From Kocuria massiliensis (GTDB lineage Bacteria; Actinomycetota; Actinomycetes; Actinomycetales; Micrococcaceae): a DNA stretch of 64,000 nucleotides. This document shows, piece after piece, positions 26,160 to 35,460 of the stretch. The first letter of the stretch is position 1. Each line of letters begins with the position of its first letter. The position numbers and the translations under genes are program-made. The stretch lies in NCBI RefSeq assembly GCF_900169715.1, contig NZ_LT835159.1:124001-188000 (forward strand). The letters run 5' to 3'. Under the pieces are notes generated by a model, which saw nothing but the letters and a program-made list of their open reading frames with translations, searched no databases and had not been told where the DNA came from.

Positions 26160-26960
26160 CTACGATGACGCGCTGGTGGAACCCTTCAGGACGGAACGGA
26201 TGTATTCGGCAGCGGTGGCCACCACGGTGTCTGTGGCGTCCTGGACCTCCAGCGGCGAATACGGGAAGGACGCCGAATGCTGGGCCCAGGCGTGCATCGC
26301 CAGATCGTTCCACGAGTCGCCGATCGAATAGGTCTCATAACGCCCACCCAGGTACGCCTCGTCTAGCCAAGCCAACCCCGTCCCCTTGGTGCAGCTTGGC
26401 GGCACGACGTCGAGGAAGTCCTGGTTTCGGTGGCAGTCCACCTGGCCGTGAAAGCGCTCGCGGATCCACGACGTCGTGCGCTCCATCCGTTCCTCGTTCC
26501 CCTCAATGAACAAGGGAATGCCTACGAACTCGTGATGCGGAATATCCTCAACGGCCATCGGGGCGAAATGGGCCAAGATCGAGCTGGATTTGGAACCGGT
26601 GGTTGAGGGGAAGTGGGCGTCGTGATCGGATTCCAGGGTGGTTCCGTAGACCGCGATGCCCTGCTCCTGAGTCAGGGTCTCCACGATCTCGCGGACGACG
26701 ACGTTGGGGATGGTGTGGCTCGTCAGCACGCGGAAATCGGCGTCGGTCACGGCACCGCCCGTGTACAGAACGTAATAGTCGAATCGAAGGCCCGTACCTT
26801 GGAGCGCATGAATCGTCGCGGCGATGGACTTTCCGGTGGAGCACACCGCCAGATTTCCGGCGGCCTGCCACTCGTGGATGGCTTCTACGCTTTCGGCGCT
26901 GATCTTCTGGTCAAAGACCAGGGTTCCGTCTAGGTCGAAGGCCATCAACTGCGGCGACAT
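26160..26960 (-). CDS. HAD-superfamily phosphatase (Cof type)
   Basis: 266 aa. Motif I is FDLDGTLV (Asp9, Asp11), motif II is CSTGKS, and motif IV is YSIGDSWNDLAM; the large C2B cap lies between motifs II and III. Cof-like proteins dephosphorylate sugar phosphates or flavin/pyridoxal phosphates in the cytoplasm. ATG 26960 has GAGGACTCC before it. Monocistronic as far as can be seen. Confidence 0.85.
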   Translation of the reverse strand: MSPQLMAFDLDGTLVFDQKISAESVEAIHEWQAAGNLAVCSTGKSIAATIHALQGTGLRFDYYVLYTGGAVTDADFRVLTSHTIPNVVVREIVETLTQEQGIAVYGTTLESDHDAHFPSTTGSKSSSILAHFAPMAVEDIPHHEFVGIPLFIEGNEERMERTTSWIRERFHGQVDCHRNQDFLDVVPPSCTKGTGLAWLDEAYLGGRYETYSIGDSWNDLAMHAWAQHSASFPYSPLEVQDATDTVVATAAEYIRSVLKGSTSASS

Positions 26961-27138
26961 GGAGTCCTCGGTTTCCTCGGCGATTACGTGAAGTAATGGT
27001 CCCACAGTACGGAACGGAGCTGCGGTTCAGGGTAAGGTCCGTCACAGAACCCCGAATGGGGGAAATGGCCAGGGACCCGGCTGGAACAGTCGGCCCCACG
27101 ACAAGGAGCCGCGACGGAGCGCTCAGAGGGAAGGACGC

Positions 27139-27960
27139 ATGGAGCAAACCCATCACCAGCTGTCAGAGATCCTGGGGCAGGCTGAGGCCTACTACGTGAA
27201 GGAGGGGGACGGGCGGTTCCGCTCGACCATCCATGCTCAGGGCGCCTGGAACGAGCACGAGCAGCACATGGCGCCCGCCTCGGGGCTCCTGGCGCACTGC
27301 CTGGAACAGCATGAACCCCGCGAGGACATGCGCATTGCCCGCATCAGCTACGAGATCTTAGGGCTCATTCCCGCCGGCGAAATTGAGGTCGTGACCACGA
27401 CCCTGCGGCCGGGACGGACCATCGAATTGATTCAGGCCGAAATGATTGCCGGGGGACGGACCGCGATTCGGGCCAGTGCGTGGCGATTGATCTGCACGGA
27501 TACAAGCGAGGTCGCAGCGACCGAAGAAGCCAGTATCCCCTCTCGAGACCAGTGCACCCCGTGGCGAGGTGCCGACGAATGGCCGGGCGGGTTCATCCGC
27601 TCCCTGGACGGCCTCCGCGCCCCGGAACACCGAGCGGGCCACGGGATCGGATGGGTTCGCCCGATCTTTCCGCTGGTGGAGGGCGAGGAATCGCCGGACT
27701 GGGTGCACCTCATGGGTGCCGTGGATGCCTCCAACGGCATCGCGACCCGAGTGGCCCCTGGAGATAAAAAGTGGATCTTCCCCAACGTGGATCTCCAGAT
27801 TCACCTGTTCCGTCGCCCCGAAGGCCAATGGCTCGGTCTAGAGAACGAGGTCAGTTTCGGCGACGACGGCATCGGACTCACCTCGTCGATCCTGCACGAC
27901 GACCACGGCGCGTTCGGCCGGGCGGAGCAGACCCTCACTCTGAGGCGAATCGGCTCCTAG
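27139..27960 (+). CDS. Acyl-CoA thioesterase-like protein (double hotdog)
   Basis: 273 aa. Two hotdog halves of the PF13622/TesB-like type: ISYEILGLIPAGEIEVVTTTLRPGRTIELIQAEM in the first, and a second with WVHLMGAVDASNGIATRV and HLFRRPEGQWLGLENEVSFGDDGIGLTSSILHD. These proteins hydrolyse acyl-CoA thioesters. No fatty-acid genes are adjacent. Confidence 0.82.
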   Translation: MEQTHHQLSEILGQAEAYYVKEGDGRFRSTIHAQGAWNEHEQHMAPASGLLAHCLEQHEPREDMRIARISYEILGLIPAGEIEVVTTTLRPGRTIELIQAEMIAGGRTAIRASAWRLICTDTSEVAATEEASIPSRDQCTPWRGADEWPGGFIRSLDGLRAPEHRAGHGIGWVRPIFPLVEGEESPDWVHLMGAVDASNGIATRVAPGDKKWIFPNVDLQIHLFRRPEGQWLGLENEVSFGDDGIGLTSSILHDDHGAFGRAEQTLTLRRIGS

Positions 27961-27973
27961 GCATCTTTTTGCG

Positions 27974-28021
27974 ACGACGCCGCCCGCACCGCTCAGAGGA
28001 GAGCGAGGCGGGCGGCGTCGT
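27974..28021. terminator. Hairpin between convergent genes
   Basis: Perfect 14-bp arms ACGACGCCGCCCGC / GCGGGCGGCGTCGT at 27974-27987 and 28008-28021. No T-run follows on either strand, but the position between two convergent gene ends supports a terminator role. Confidence 0.55.
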
Positions 28022-28039
28022 GCGTGAGGTCGTGTGGGG

Positions 28040-30670
28040 CTAGCGCAGCACGCGCACGCCTTCCGAAGCGCTCCAGGTGACCTCGACGCCCTTGCTGAAC
28101 TTCTGGTGGATCTTGCCGTCAGAACCGCGGTACTCGTCCGTGGTCGGGGCGCCCCAGCCGTTCTCGCGGCCGTTATCGATCCAGGCACCGCCGATCGCGC
28201 CGGTCTCGATGATCGTGTGGGTTCCGCTACCCGGCGTCCACATGTAGAGGTTGGAAACGCCGCCCTTCTTGAACCACTGGTACGCGAGGCCGTTCTTGGA
28301 GATTTCCTCGCTCGTGGGAACGCCGGCGCCGTTTTCGCGGCCGTCGTTGGCCCACTTGCTACCGATCCCGCCGGATTCGTTGATGATGTGCGTTCCGGTT
28401 GCGGGTGTCCACATGTAGAAGTGGCTGGTTTGGCCCTTCACGAACCACTGGTACGCGGTGCCGTTCTTGGACACTTCGTCGCTGGTCGGGAAGCCGGAGC
28501 CGTTTTCGCGGCCCTGCTGAACCCAGCGGCTACCGATGCCGCTAGTTTCCTGAATCGTGTGGGCGCCGGTTCCGGGAGTCCACATGTACAGGTTGGAGAC
28601 CCGGCCGTTCTTGAACCACTGGTAGGCCATCCCGTTCTTGGAGATTTCGTCGCTCGTGGGGATGCCGGAACCGCTTTCGCGGCCGTCGTTGGCCCACTTG
28701 CCGCCGATCGCGCCCGATTCGTTGATGATGTGCGTTCCGGTCGCGGGGCTCCACATGTAGAAGCTGCTGGTGTTGCCCTTCTTGAACCACTGGTAGGCCA
28801 AGCCGTTAGCCGAGATCTCGTCGCTGGTCGGGAATCCCGAACCGTTTTCGCGGCCCATCTGGACCCAGCGGTTGCCGATGCTGCCCGATTCGTTGATGAC
28901 CTGGGCACCGTTCTGAGGGGTCCACATGATCAGGGTCGACTTGCCGGCCTTGGTCTTGAACCACTGGTAGGAGAATCCGTTCTTCTTGAATTCTTCCGAC
29001 GAGGGGTACCCGTAGGCCCGCTCGTATCCGCCAGCGCGGTACTTCGCGCCGATGGCACCGTTGAAATTCACCGAGTGGGTTCCGGTGAAGGGGGTCCAGT
29101 AGATCGTGTAGTTCTTGGTGAACTCCTGGAATACGCCACCGTCGACGAGTCCGCCGCGTTCGTTGGCCCGCGGGTTTCCGAAGGTCGAGGCGCCGCCGAG
29201 GGCGTCGTAGAGGTTGCGGATGCCGTTGACCACCACGGGCGTTGACGAACCGCCGGCTGCCGGCGCCACAGCGTTGACTGCCGCCTTGGCGTTGATTCGG
29301 GGGTAACCGCCCACGTTACTGCCGGTGGACACCAAAATATATCGGATCTGTTCCACGCCGAGCGACGGGTTCCGCTGCTTCATGAGGGCGATGAGACCGG
29401 CGACGTGCGGTGCCGCCATCGAGGTGCCGTTCAACGTGCCGTAGCTAGCCGCGGCCGGAGCGGAATAGCCGGTGTTGTAGGTGGACCAAATGTCGGCTCC
29501 CGTGGACCCGCCGGGGGCGACGACGTCGAGCATCGGCCCGTAATTCGAGTAGCCCGTCATGACGTCGGAGGAGGCCGTTGCACCAACCACGACGGCGCCC
29601 AAGCAGTTCGCGGGGCTGACGTCGTTGGCGTTGACGCCCGAGTTACCTGCGGCCACCACCACGGGAACGTTGCGGGAGGCCGCACCGTCGACCGCGGACT
29701 TCATGATGGAGGAACACTGGCCGGGCCATGCTGCCGAGAAGTTGACGACGGTCGAGGGGTTCGGGTTCGCGGGAGCACCGGCGACGCGACCGCCCGACGC
29801 CCAAGTGATCGCGTCCGCGAAGTCAGACACGTAGCCGGAGGCGCCGATGCCGAAGGCCCGGACCGGCTGAATCTTCGCGTCGGGGGCAACGCCGGAGACG
29901 CCGATGCCGTTATTCGTGGAGGCCGCCGCGATGCCTTCAACGTGAGTGCCGTGCCAGTTTTCCCCTGCTGCCATCACACCGGGGTCGGTGGGATCTGAGT
30001 CCCGCCCGTAGACGCCGTCACGGTCATAGTCCGGGGAAACGAAGTCGTAGCCGCTGACGACCTTCGAGTTGAGGTCGGGGTGGTTGGTGGTACCCGTATC
30101 GACCACGCCGATGGTTTGGCCGGCTCCGGTGGCGCTTTGCCATGCTCCGGGGGCGTCGATGATTCGCATATTCCACTGGTACGGCCCGAAATAGGGGTCA
30201 TTTGGGGTGGTCGGATACCCGGTGGTGGCATTCTTGACGATCTTGTCCGCTTCCGCGAATTCAACATCGGGCTCTGCCGAGAGCTTCTTGACCACCTGGT
30301 CTTGCTCGCTGGCGTTGAGCTTCTTGGAGGACTGCACCACGTCCGAATTCGCGGCCGACGTCTTGACGATCTTGGCGTCCTTGGCCGGTGTTGTTTGCCC
30401 GGTCTCCTGCAGAACCTTGGTTTTGGTGGCCTCGGGGGTGTTGTCCTTGAACTTCACGACGACGCGGTCGGTGGAGTCCTCGACCGTCGCGGTGGGAGCA
30501 GCTGCCGCGGTTTTGCCCGAGAGCTGAGCCAGCGATGAGTCGCCCGTCTGCGTCTGGGACTGTTGTTGGCTGGTCGGTCCAGTGGGGGGTGCCGCCACGG
30601 CCTGGGTGGCCGTGAGGCCGAGGGCCCCGGACACGAGGCAGAGGGCGAAAAGGGTACGGGAGGAACGCAT
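28040..30670 (-). CDS. Secreted subtilisin-like protease with C-terminal LGFP-like repeats
   Basis: 876 aa. The signal peptide covers 1-27 (AVA). An I9-like propeptide spans about 65-145 (VVVKFKDNTPE ... DVEFAEADKI). The S8 domain spans about 155-470, with Asp191 (VVDTGTTNHPDL), His240 (HGTHVEG), oxyanion Asn343 (AAGNSG) and Ser417 (NGTSMAAPH). From about 485 to the end there are seven repeats of about 53 residues built on the GxPTSDE...YQWF...MWTP...I motif, the LGFP type. In corynebacterial proteins LGFP repeats are thought to bind the cell envelope. ATG 30670 opens a clear signal peptide. The product is probably an envelope-bound protease; LGFP architectures are unusual on S8 enzymes. Confidence 0.93.
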   Translation of the reverse strand: MRSSRTLFALCLVSGALGLTATQAVAAPPTGPTSQQQSQTQTGDSSLAQLSGKTAAAAPTATVEDSTDRVVVKFKDNTPEATKTKVLQETGQTTPAKDAKIVKTSAANSDVVQSSKKLNASEQDQVVKKLSAEPDVEFAEADKIVKNATTGYPTTPNDPYFGPYQWNMRIIDAPGAWQSATGAGQTIGVVDTGTTNHPDLNSKVVSGYDFVSPDYDRDGVYGRDSDPTDPGVMAAGENWHGTHVEGIAAASTNNGIGVSGVAPDAKIQPVRAFGIGASGYVSDFADAITWASGGRVAGAPANPNPSTVVNFSAAWPGQCSSIMKSAVDGAASRNVPVVVAAGNSGVNANDVSPANCLGAVVVGATASSDVMTGYSNYGPMLDVVAPGGSTGADIWSTYNTGYSAPAAASYGTLNGTSMAAPHVAGLIALMKQRNPSLGVEQIRYILVSTGSNVGGYPRINAKAAVNAVAPAAGGSSTPVVVNGIRNLYDALGGASTFGNPRANERGGLVDGGVFQEFTKNYTIYWTPFTGTHSVNFNGAIGAKYRAGGYERAYGYPSSEEFKKNGFSYQWFKTKAGKSTLIMWTPQNGAQVINESGSIGNRWVQMGRENGSGFPTSDEISANGLAYQWFKKGNTSSFYMWSPATGTHIINESGAIGGKWANDGRESGSGIPTSDEISKNGMAYQWFKNGRVSNLYMWTPGTGAHTIQETSGIGSRWVQQGRENGSGFPTSDEVSKNGTAYQWFVKGQTSHFYMWTPATGTHIINESGGIGSKWANDGRENGAGVPTSEEISKNGLAYQWFKKGGVSNLYMWTPGSGTHTIIETGAIGGAWIDNGRENGWGAPTTDEYRGSDGKIHQKFSKGVEVTWSASEGVRVLR
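28061..29218 (-). repeat. Seven tandem LGFP-type coding repeats
   Basis: Imperfect repeats of about 159 bp inside the protease gene. The middle four or five units are very similar at the DNA level, for example the recurring GAACCACTGGTA and CCACATGTA segments, so unit number may vary by recombination. The outer units (first and last) are more diverged. Confidence 0.85.
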
Positions 30671-30846
30671 GGGGGCCTTAAAAACTCAGGGTGCGAAAGA
30701 GTGAGATTGATGGGCGCGAGTTCACGATCGTGACGGACACGAAAACGATCCTCGCACTCTGTCGAATCATGTTTCAGGAATGCCGCGGTGTCAAGGTCTC
30801 AAATTTCCTCGTCGACCGGCACAGAGCCCATGCGCTCCCGTAAAAC

Positions 30847-31842
30847 CTACAATCCGTACATTCTTCGAATGTAAGCACCGTAGAGAATTCGATAGATGTT
30901 GGGGGAGACTTTGAGGAGAATTCCTGCGAGGCCGAAGACCGGTTTCACACGGAGTACCGCGGGAATTCCGCTCCATTGGATGCGACGACGGCACGTTTCC
31001 AGAACCTTTTGAGCTTCTTCGCCTTGGAGCACGATGGCCTGCTGGGCATTATTCAGGTAGGTCAGGATCCGCGAGGCCTGATACGCGTTGCGGCCCGCCG
31101 GGGTGGTGAGGAAGGGGCCAGCCACCCTTCGGATTTCCTCCACGAGAGCGTCACTCTCGGCCACCGGCGTGATCTTGCCCCACGTGGCCGAACCGGCGTC
31201 GACCGTGTATTCATACAGAGACGAAGGAATGATGGCTACGCGTCGCGAATTGGCGTAAGCGGAGACGCAGAACAGCGCATCTTCGGCGCGCGTCACTTCA
31301 GTGTGGAACCGAACGTCGCGAACAGCCTCGGCGGAGACCAGCTTGTCCCACACGTAGGGTGTGACGTCGTCGGACAAGAGTTCCAGGGTCGCCTCTCGAC
31401 CCGTCCGGATGCCCGGCTTGCCGGCCCGGCGGTCGCGTTGCGTACCATCCGCGCTGAGCAGCGTGTGGCTACAGACGACCAGGTCAACCTCGGATTCGCG
31501 CGCGTAGGCGTGCATGGTCGACAGGAAATTGGGGCGGAAATGGTCGTCCGAATCGATGAATGCGATCCAGTCGCCGCGGGCGGCGTCGAGGGCCTGGTTG
31601 CGGACTGTGGAAACACCGGCATTGACGGGATTATCGAAAACCCGCACCCGCTCGTCCGGATGCTCGCGCAGGAAGTCCGCCACGACCTCGGAGGAATGAT
31701 CCGGCGAACCGTCGATCATCACGAGTAGTTCGAAGTCTGGGTCCGTTTGGGCCAGCACGGACTCGATGGACGAGACCACCCGGTCGGCGGTTTTGTAGAC
31801 CGGCATGATGACCGAGGTGCGGGGGTGCTGACCTGAGCTCAC
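30847..31842 (-). CDS. Family 2 glycosyltransferase
   Basis: 331 aa GT-A fold. The N-terminus has SVIMPVYKTADRVVSSIESVLAQT and the metal-binding DxD-type IAFIDSDDHF at about residue 95. The C-terminus has a short hydrophobic/basic segment. It transfers a sugar from a nucleotide donor, probably to an envelope polymer or lipid. GTG 31842 follows AGGAGATTCC. It lies downstream of the antiterminator gene (93 bp), with no other polysaccharide gene nearby. Confidence 0.85.
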   Translation of the reverse strand: MSSGQHPRTSVIMPVYKTADRVVSSIESVLAQTDPDFELLVMIDGSPDHSSEVVADFLREHPDERVRVFDNPVNAGVSTVRNQALDAARGDWIAFIDSDDHFRPNFLSTMHAYARESEVDLVVCSHTLLSADGTQRDRRAGKPGIRTGREATLELLSDDVTPYVWDKLVSAEAVRDVRFHTEVTRAEDALFCVSAYANSRRVAIIPSSLYEYTVDAGSATWGKITPVAESDALVEEIRRVAGPFLTTPAGRNAYQASRILTYLNNAQQAIVLQGEEAQKVLETCRRRIQWSGIPAVLRVKPVFGLAGILLKVSPNIYRILYGAYIRRMYGL

Positions 31843-31935
31843 GGAATCTCCTGTGTCGTTTCGGGTACTGCTGCCGCCGTCATCCTAGCGAAGTCGGCCG
31901 GGGAGAGCCTTAGAGCGCGGCGCGAGGTTAGGCGG

Positions 31936-32811
31936 TCACGACCTCGACGACGCCGTGGTGCTGACGCCCCAGAGGTCACTCGCGAGCCTGGCGATATGCA
32001 TGGCCAGGTAGGTGTGCTCGTCGTCGGAGAGTTCTTGATGCAGGTGGACTTGGAGCAGGAGCACAACTTTATAGGCGCAGTCGTAGGCGCGAGGGTATCC
32101 GGTCCGCACGGCCTCGTGAATCGCGGGAAATGCGGGGTCGGTGGTGTTGGCGTGAATCCCTTGTTCGGCCCGAACGAATAGGTACCGAAGATGCGTGACG
32201 AAGCGGGCGACCGAAAGGTTTGACGGGTCGATTTCTTGCCCAAAGGCGTTGGAAATCACGCCGAAGATTTCGGTAAAGACTTCCGTCATTTTGAAAGTCT
32301 TAATGAGGTCTTCGGTCGCAAATTGCGAATTAACGAGGTGCAGGGCCAGCGGCGTGGCTTCGTCCTCGGGGAGTTTCACACCCAGGCGTTCGTTAATGAT
32401 GGAGATGGCACGATGGCCGAATGCCGTTTCTTTGGGGTAGAGATGTCCGACCTCGATGCTGAGTGGGTATTCGATCCGCAACCCATCGGTGGCGCGCACG
32501 ATCGCGTAGTTAATGTGGTCGGCCAGCGGCAAGATGAAGGAGTGCGAAATGTTGGCACCCAGTTCCTCACGGGCGATTTTTTCCAGGTCCGTTGCCACGG
32601 CGAGAACGTCCGAGGGAATTTCCGAAAGCATGGCCGTCAGGTGTTCCTCGGCTTGCTGCTCGGGGTAGAACTTTTGCGTGACGGCGTCGGCGTCGATGGG
32701 TTGGCCCTTCTTTTTGCCGAAGGCCAAGCCGCGTCCGATGGCCACCACTTGATCGCCGGTATCGGTTTCCGCCAGAACCACGTTGTTATTAAATATTCGA
32801 AGGATTCGCAC
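31936..32811 (-). CDS. BglG/LicT-family transcription antiterminator
   Basis: 291 aa. An RNA-binding CAT domain (residues 1-55, MRILRIFNNNVVLAE, matching LicT) is followed by two PTS regulation domains. The phosphorylatable histidines are in the expected places: His99 and His158 in PRD1, and His207 and about His272 in PRD2. Such proteins bind an RAT RNA hairpin and prevent termination ahead of PTS sugar genes, controlled by PTS phosphorylation. I see neither PTS enzymes nor a RAT/terminator in the flanks, so its target must be elsewhere. Confidence 0.93.
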   Translation of the reverse strand: MRILRIFNNNVVLAETDTGDQVVAIGRGLAFGKKKGQPIDADAVTQKFYPEQQAEEHLTAMLSEIPSDVLAVATDLEKIAREELGANISHSFILPLADHINYAIVRATDGLRIEYPLSIEVGHLYPKETAFGHRAISIINERLGVKLPEDEATPLALHLVNSQFATEDLIKTFKMTEVFTEIFGVISNAFGQEIDPSNLSVARFVTHLRYLFVRAEQGIHANTTDPAFPAIHEAVRTGYPRAYDCAYKVVLLLQVHLHQELSDDEHTYLAMHIARLASDLWGVSTTASSRS

Positions 32812-32895
32812 GACTGCCGTTCCTTTCTTCCCCCAACGTTGCCCAGGCGCTACCGGGCGGCTGCGTCAGCCTCGATGAACCCGTGTGTTCAAATC

Positions 32896-33375
32896 TTAGA
32901 ATCCCGGGGCTTTGAACACGATCAAAGCCACGAAAATTGCCGCAAGAAGGACCGCGCTGATGATGATGAGGGCTGTCAGGACGACGACGTTCGTGGCGTG
33001 ACCCGGCTGATGTTCGAACCGAGGGTGGGGGTGCTTCTGTGGGGCGGGAGCGGCAGGTTTCTTCTGCGAGCTTTCCGGGGAGGCTTGGGCCGATGTGGGC
33101 TCTTCCTTCGGTGAGGGCTTCGCTTTTTCCCGATCACCGGTGGTGGCACGTTCCTTGCTGGGCTGCGACTTTGCCTTCGACGAGGAATCGACGGTTGAAG
33201 TGGAGCCCGCGTCTTTTGCCTTTGTAGTGGAGACGGAATCGCCGGAGGCGGATGCCTTTTCTCGTGCAGGGGTGGGCTTGTGGGTCGAGCCCGGTTTCGA
33301 GGAATCCTTTTTCGTGGAATCTGCCGAGGGCGAGGCGGACGATGCCGCTTTTTTCGACGAGCGGAAGGTTGACAT
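32896..33375 (-). CDS. Ser/Lys/Pro-rich protein with C-terminal membrane anchor
   Basis: 159 aa from ATG 33375, preceded by GAAAGGAGG, one of the strongest ribosome sites here. Residues 1-115 are low-complexity Ser, Lys, Pro, Ala and Glu. A single hydrophobic helix (about 130-153, NVVVLTALIIISAVLLAAIFVALIV) ends the protein, so the bulk probably faces the cytoplasm. No family recognised. Confidence 0.65.
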   Translation of the reverse strand: MSTFRSSKKAASSASPSADSTKKDSSKPGSTHKPTPAREKASASGDSVSTTKAKDAGSTSTVDSSSKAKSQPSKERATTGDREKAKPSPKEEPTSAQASPESSQKKPAAPAPQKHPHPRFEHQPGHATNVVVLTALIIISAVLLAAIFVALIVFKAPGF

Positions 33376-33564
33376 GGGCCTCCTTTCAGAAGTGTGTCCC
33401 ACGATACACAGTTTGCGCTCGCCCTCGACAGAAAAGTCCTTGGCGTGGATCCTTACCGTCTCGGAAGTTACGGCGAGGCCTGTATGAAGGGGCTTCGCAT
33501 GGCTTGCTCGGCTTATTGCGTAGCCGGGCTCCATTGGGATCCGCGGATGGGACTTGAACCGCGG

Positions 33565-35460
33565 TCAACTCCTCGACTGGCGGGAAGGGTGGTGTTCCTC
33601 TAGACGTTGCGGGTCCCAGACTCGACGAGCTAACTCGAGGACCAGCTGGCGGCGTTCATTCTGTTCCTGCAACCCGAATTGCTCATATGGACGGAACGAC
33701 AGTGCCTCGCGTTCCACGAATGAGGTGAACTGTGGTTGGTGCTGGTACGCCGTCTTGGAGAGGCTAGCTGCATAAAAGTTTTGTTTGGCGTAGTGCTGGA
33801 CCTTTTCCTCAAACGGTCTGTCTTGGTAGCTACGGTTCACATCGGCCGGCAACAGGAGCAAACCTGCGATGTGGTTACGCTCGGCCTCGAACTCTTGGAG
33901 TGTCAGGGGCGTATCGGCGTAGCGAGCATAGATATTCGCCCAAATATGCTCGATATCCATCGGGTTCTTTCTCGAACGATCCACCAATTCTGCGAAGTTG
34001 TTCGAACCTCCGGAATTCTGATTCGTGTACGCAGTGATACGGGCCAGCAGGTGATAGATATAGCGCCTACTGAACTGGTTCAGCCGCAGGTCAGCAATAC
34101 CCTCCCGATGGCGGCTGGGACTGCCCTCCAGGGAAACTTCCGCCTCGTCTCTGTCGATCCTTTCCCGGAGCACAGTGATCAACTCAGGAAGTGAGAGTCC
34201 TCGGATATCGCGGCATAGCAAAAACATCGCATAGTTCACGCTCGAGTAGCCCACGCGTATGTAGTTCACCGCTCGTCGCATGAGCCAAATGTCGAGGTAG
34301 GTGGCAGTCGTCGCGATTTTCTTGCGGATGGTTTCTGTATCGTCGCCTAGTCGCAAAGGGGCTAATAGGACGGTGCTCTGCCACGTGAAATCATTGTGTG
34401 AGTTATAGAAGACCGCTTCGAGACCGGCTGTCAAAGTATGCGACGCCTCGAGGATCATTCGATAGGCACGGGCGAAGAAAGGCACCTCAGAAGTCATGAC
34501 TTCACGGTTCCTATGGGGGTCCCCAACTCCAACGCGGTCCCTGTTGTCCCTGACCCAGCGATGAAATGTCGTGCCGATCAGGTCCCAGTCACGGTCTGAT
34601 GCACCAGCTTTCCTGTCCCGGATAGAGTCGGCGTATTGGGAACGTAACCAAGCTTTGGCGAAAGCTGCGCTCCGTTCGCTATCCGGCTCAGGTTCCCAGG
34701 ACGTCAGGTTGGTCAGTGTTTGTTTCCACGTGCCATTTGCGCGAGAGCGTTCGTTAGGATCGTCAATGCCACCTAAGAGATATGCCTTAAGCATGTCCAC
34801 CGGACTTAGCGGCTTGCCACGGTCATTCATTGTCTCGAAGATCGAATAGGCATGAGAGTCGGAGGCCGTCGAAATTTCAATCAGACCGACGTTATTGATC
34901 AACCAGTAGATGAATGTCTCCAGAGCTGGACCAAGTTCATCTGCCAGCGCACGTTCTTCGATGTTCCTATAGCGGGCGATGATGGTCTGGATCGATTCGT
35001 CTTGGTCGGTCGGATCGTAGTCGACACCCTCAAATAAAGCTTTCAGTGCCGGCACGCGATCCTCTATGTCGAGGTTGAACTTCTTTTCGCCGTAGTCATC
35101 CGAAAAAATCAGCGGTTCAAGGGTCGAGGTCACAGGGAGGTTCAGTCGTACAGACTCCCGATAGAGGTAGACCAGAAGCAGTGTTAGGGACGTGACCCGT
35201 TGCTGGCCATCGACGAGATAATTTCTCGTTCCACGCTGCGTGACGATGATGGAGCCGAGGAAGTAGTCATCGTAACGGCTAGCAGCTTTTGGTGAGTCAC
35301 CATCGCGGTAGGAGACGATGAACTTGTTGTAGAGGTCGTCGAGAAGCTCTTCAATATTGGATCGTTCCCACTTGTACTCTCGCTGATACTCGTCAATGGA
35401 GAAGGATCTCGTCTGGAGGAGGCCTTTGATCGTTCGGTAATGCGGGATTATGCCACTCAT
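33565..35460 (-). CDS. DUF262/DUF1524 (GmrSD-like) putative defence nuclease
   Basis: 631 aa from ATG 35460 (AGGAG 8 nt upstream; the GTG 9 bp earlier sits on the ribosome site). The N-terminal DUF262 (ParB/Srx-like) part has DEYQREYKW and the nucleotide-binding LVDGQQRVTSL. The C-terminal DUF1524 HNH-like part has DIEHIWAN followed by RNHIAGLLLLPADVNRSYQDRPFEEK, the His and Asn pattern of GmrD-type nucleases. Single-chain proteins of this form act as type IV restriction enzymes against modified phage DNA, using NTP. It stands alone, and its base composition is lower in GC than its neighbours, suggesting transfer. Confidence 0.87.
   Translation of the reverse strand: MSGIIPHYRTIKGLLQTRSFSIDEYQREYKWERSNIEELLDDLYNKFIVSYRDGDSPKAASRYDDYFLGSIIVTQRGTRNYLVDGQQRVTSLTLLLVYLYRESVRLNLPVTSTLEPLIFSDDYGEKKFNLDIEDRVPALKALFEGVDYDPTDQDESIQTIIARYRNIEERALADELGPALETFIYWLINNVGLIEISTASDSHAYSIFETMNDRGKPLSPVDMLKAYLLGGIDDPNERSRANGTWKQTLTNLTSWEPEPDSERSAAFAKAWLRSQYADSIRDRKAGASDRDWDLIGTTFHRWVRDNRDRVGVGDPHRNREVMTSEVPFFARAYRMILEASHTLTAGLEAVFYNSHNDFTWQSTVLLAPLRLGDDTETIRKKIATTATYLDIWLMRRAVNYIRVGYSSVNYAMFLLCRDIRGLSLPELITVLRERIDRDEAEVSLEGSPSRHREGIADLRLNQFSRRYIYHLLARITAYTNQNSGGSNNFAELVDRSRKNPMDIEHIWANIYARYADTPLTLQEFEAERNHIAGLLLLPADVNRSYQDRPFEEKVQHYAKQNFYAASLSKTAYQHQPQFTSFVEREALSFRPYEQFGLQEQNERRQLVLELARRVWDPQRLEEHHPSRQSRS

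Noticed and set aside
28034-29245. A 403-codon open frame on the + strand opposite the protease repeats
   Set aside because: It is a shadow of the LGFP coding repeats: high GC leaves the antisense frame open, its repetitive sequence mirrors the repeats, and it has no ribosome site or family motifs.
33535-33575. tRNA-like 3' fragment (minus strand GGTTCAAGTCC T-loop) beside the DUF262 gene, possible attachment site
   Set aside because: The T-stem does not pair beyond two bases and no other tRNA arms can be found, so this is probably chance.
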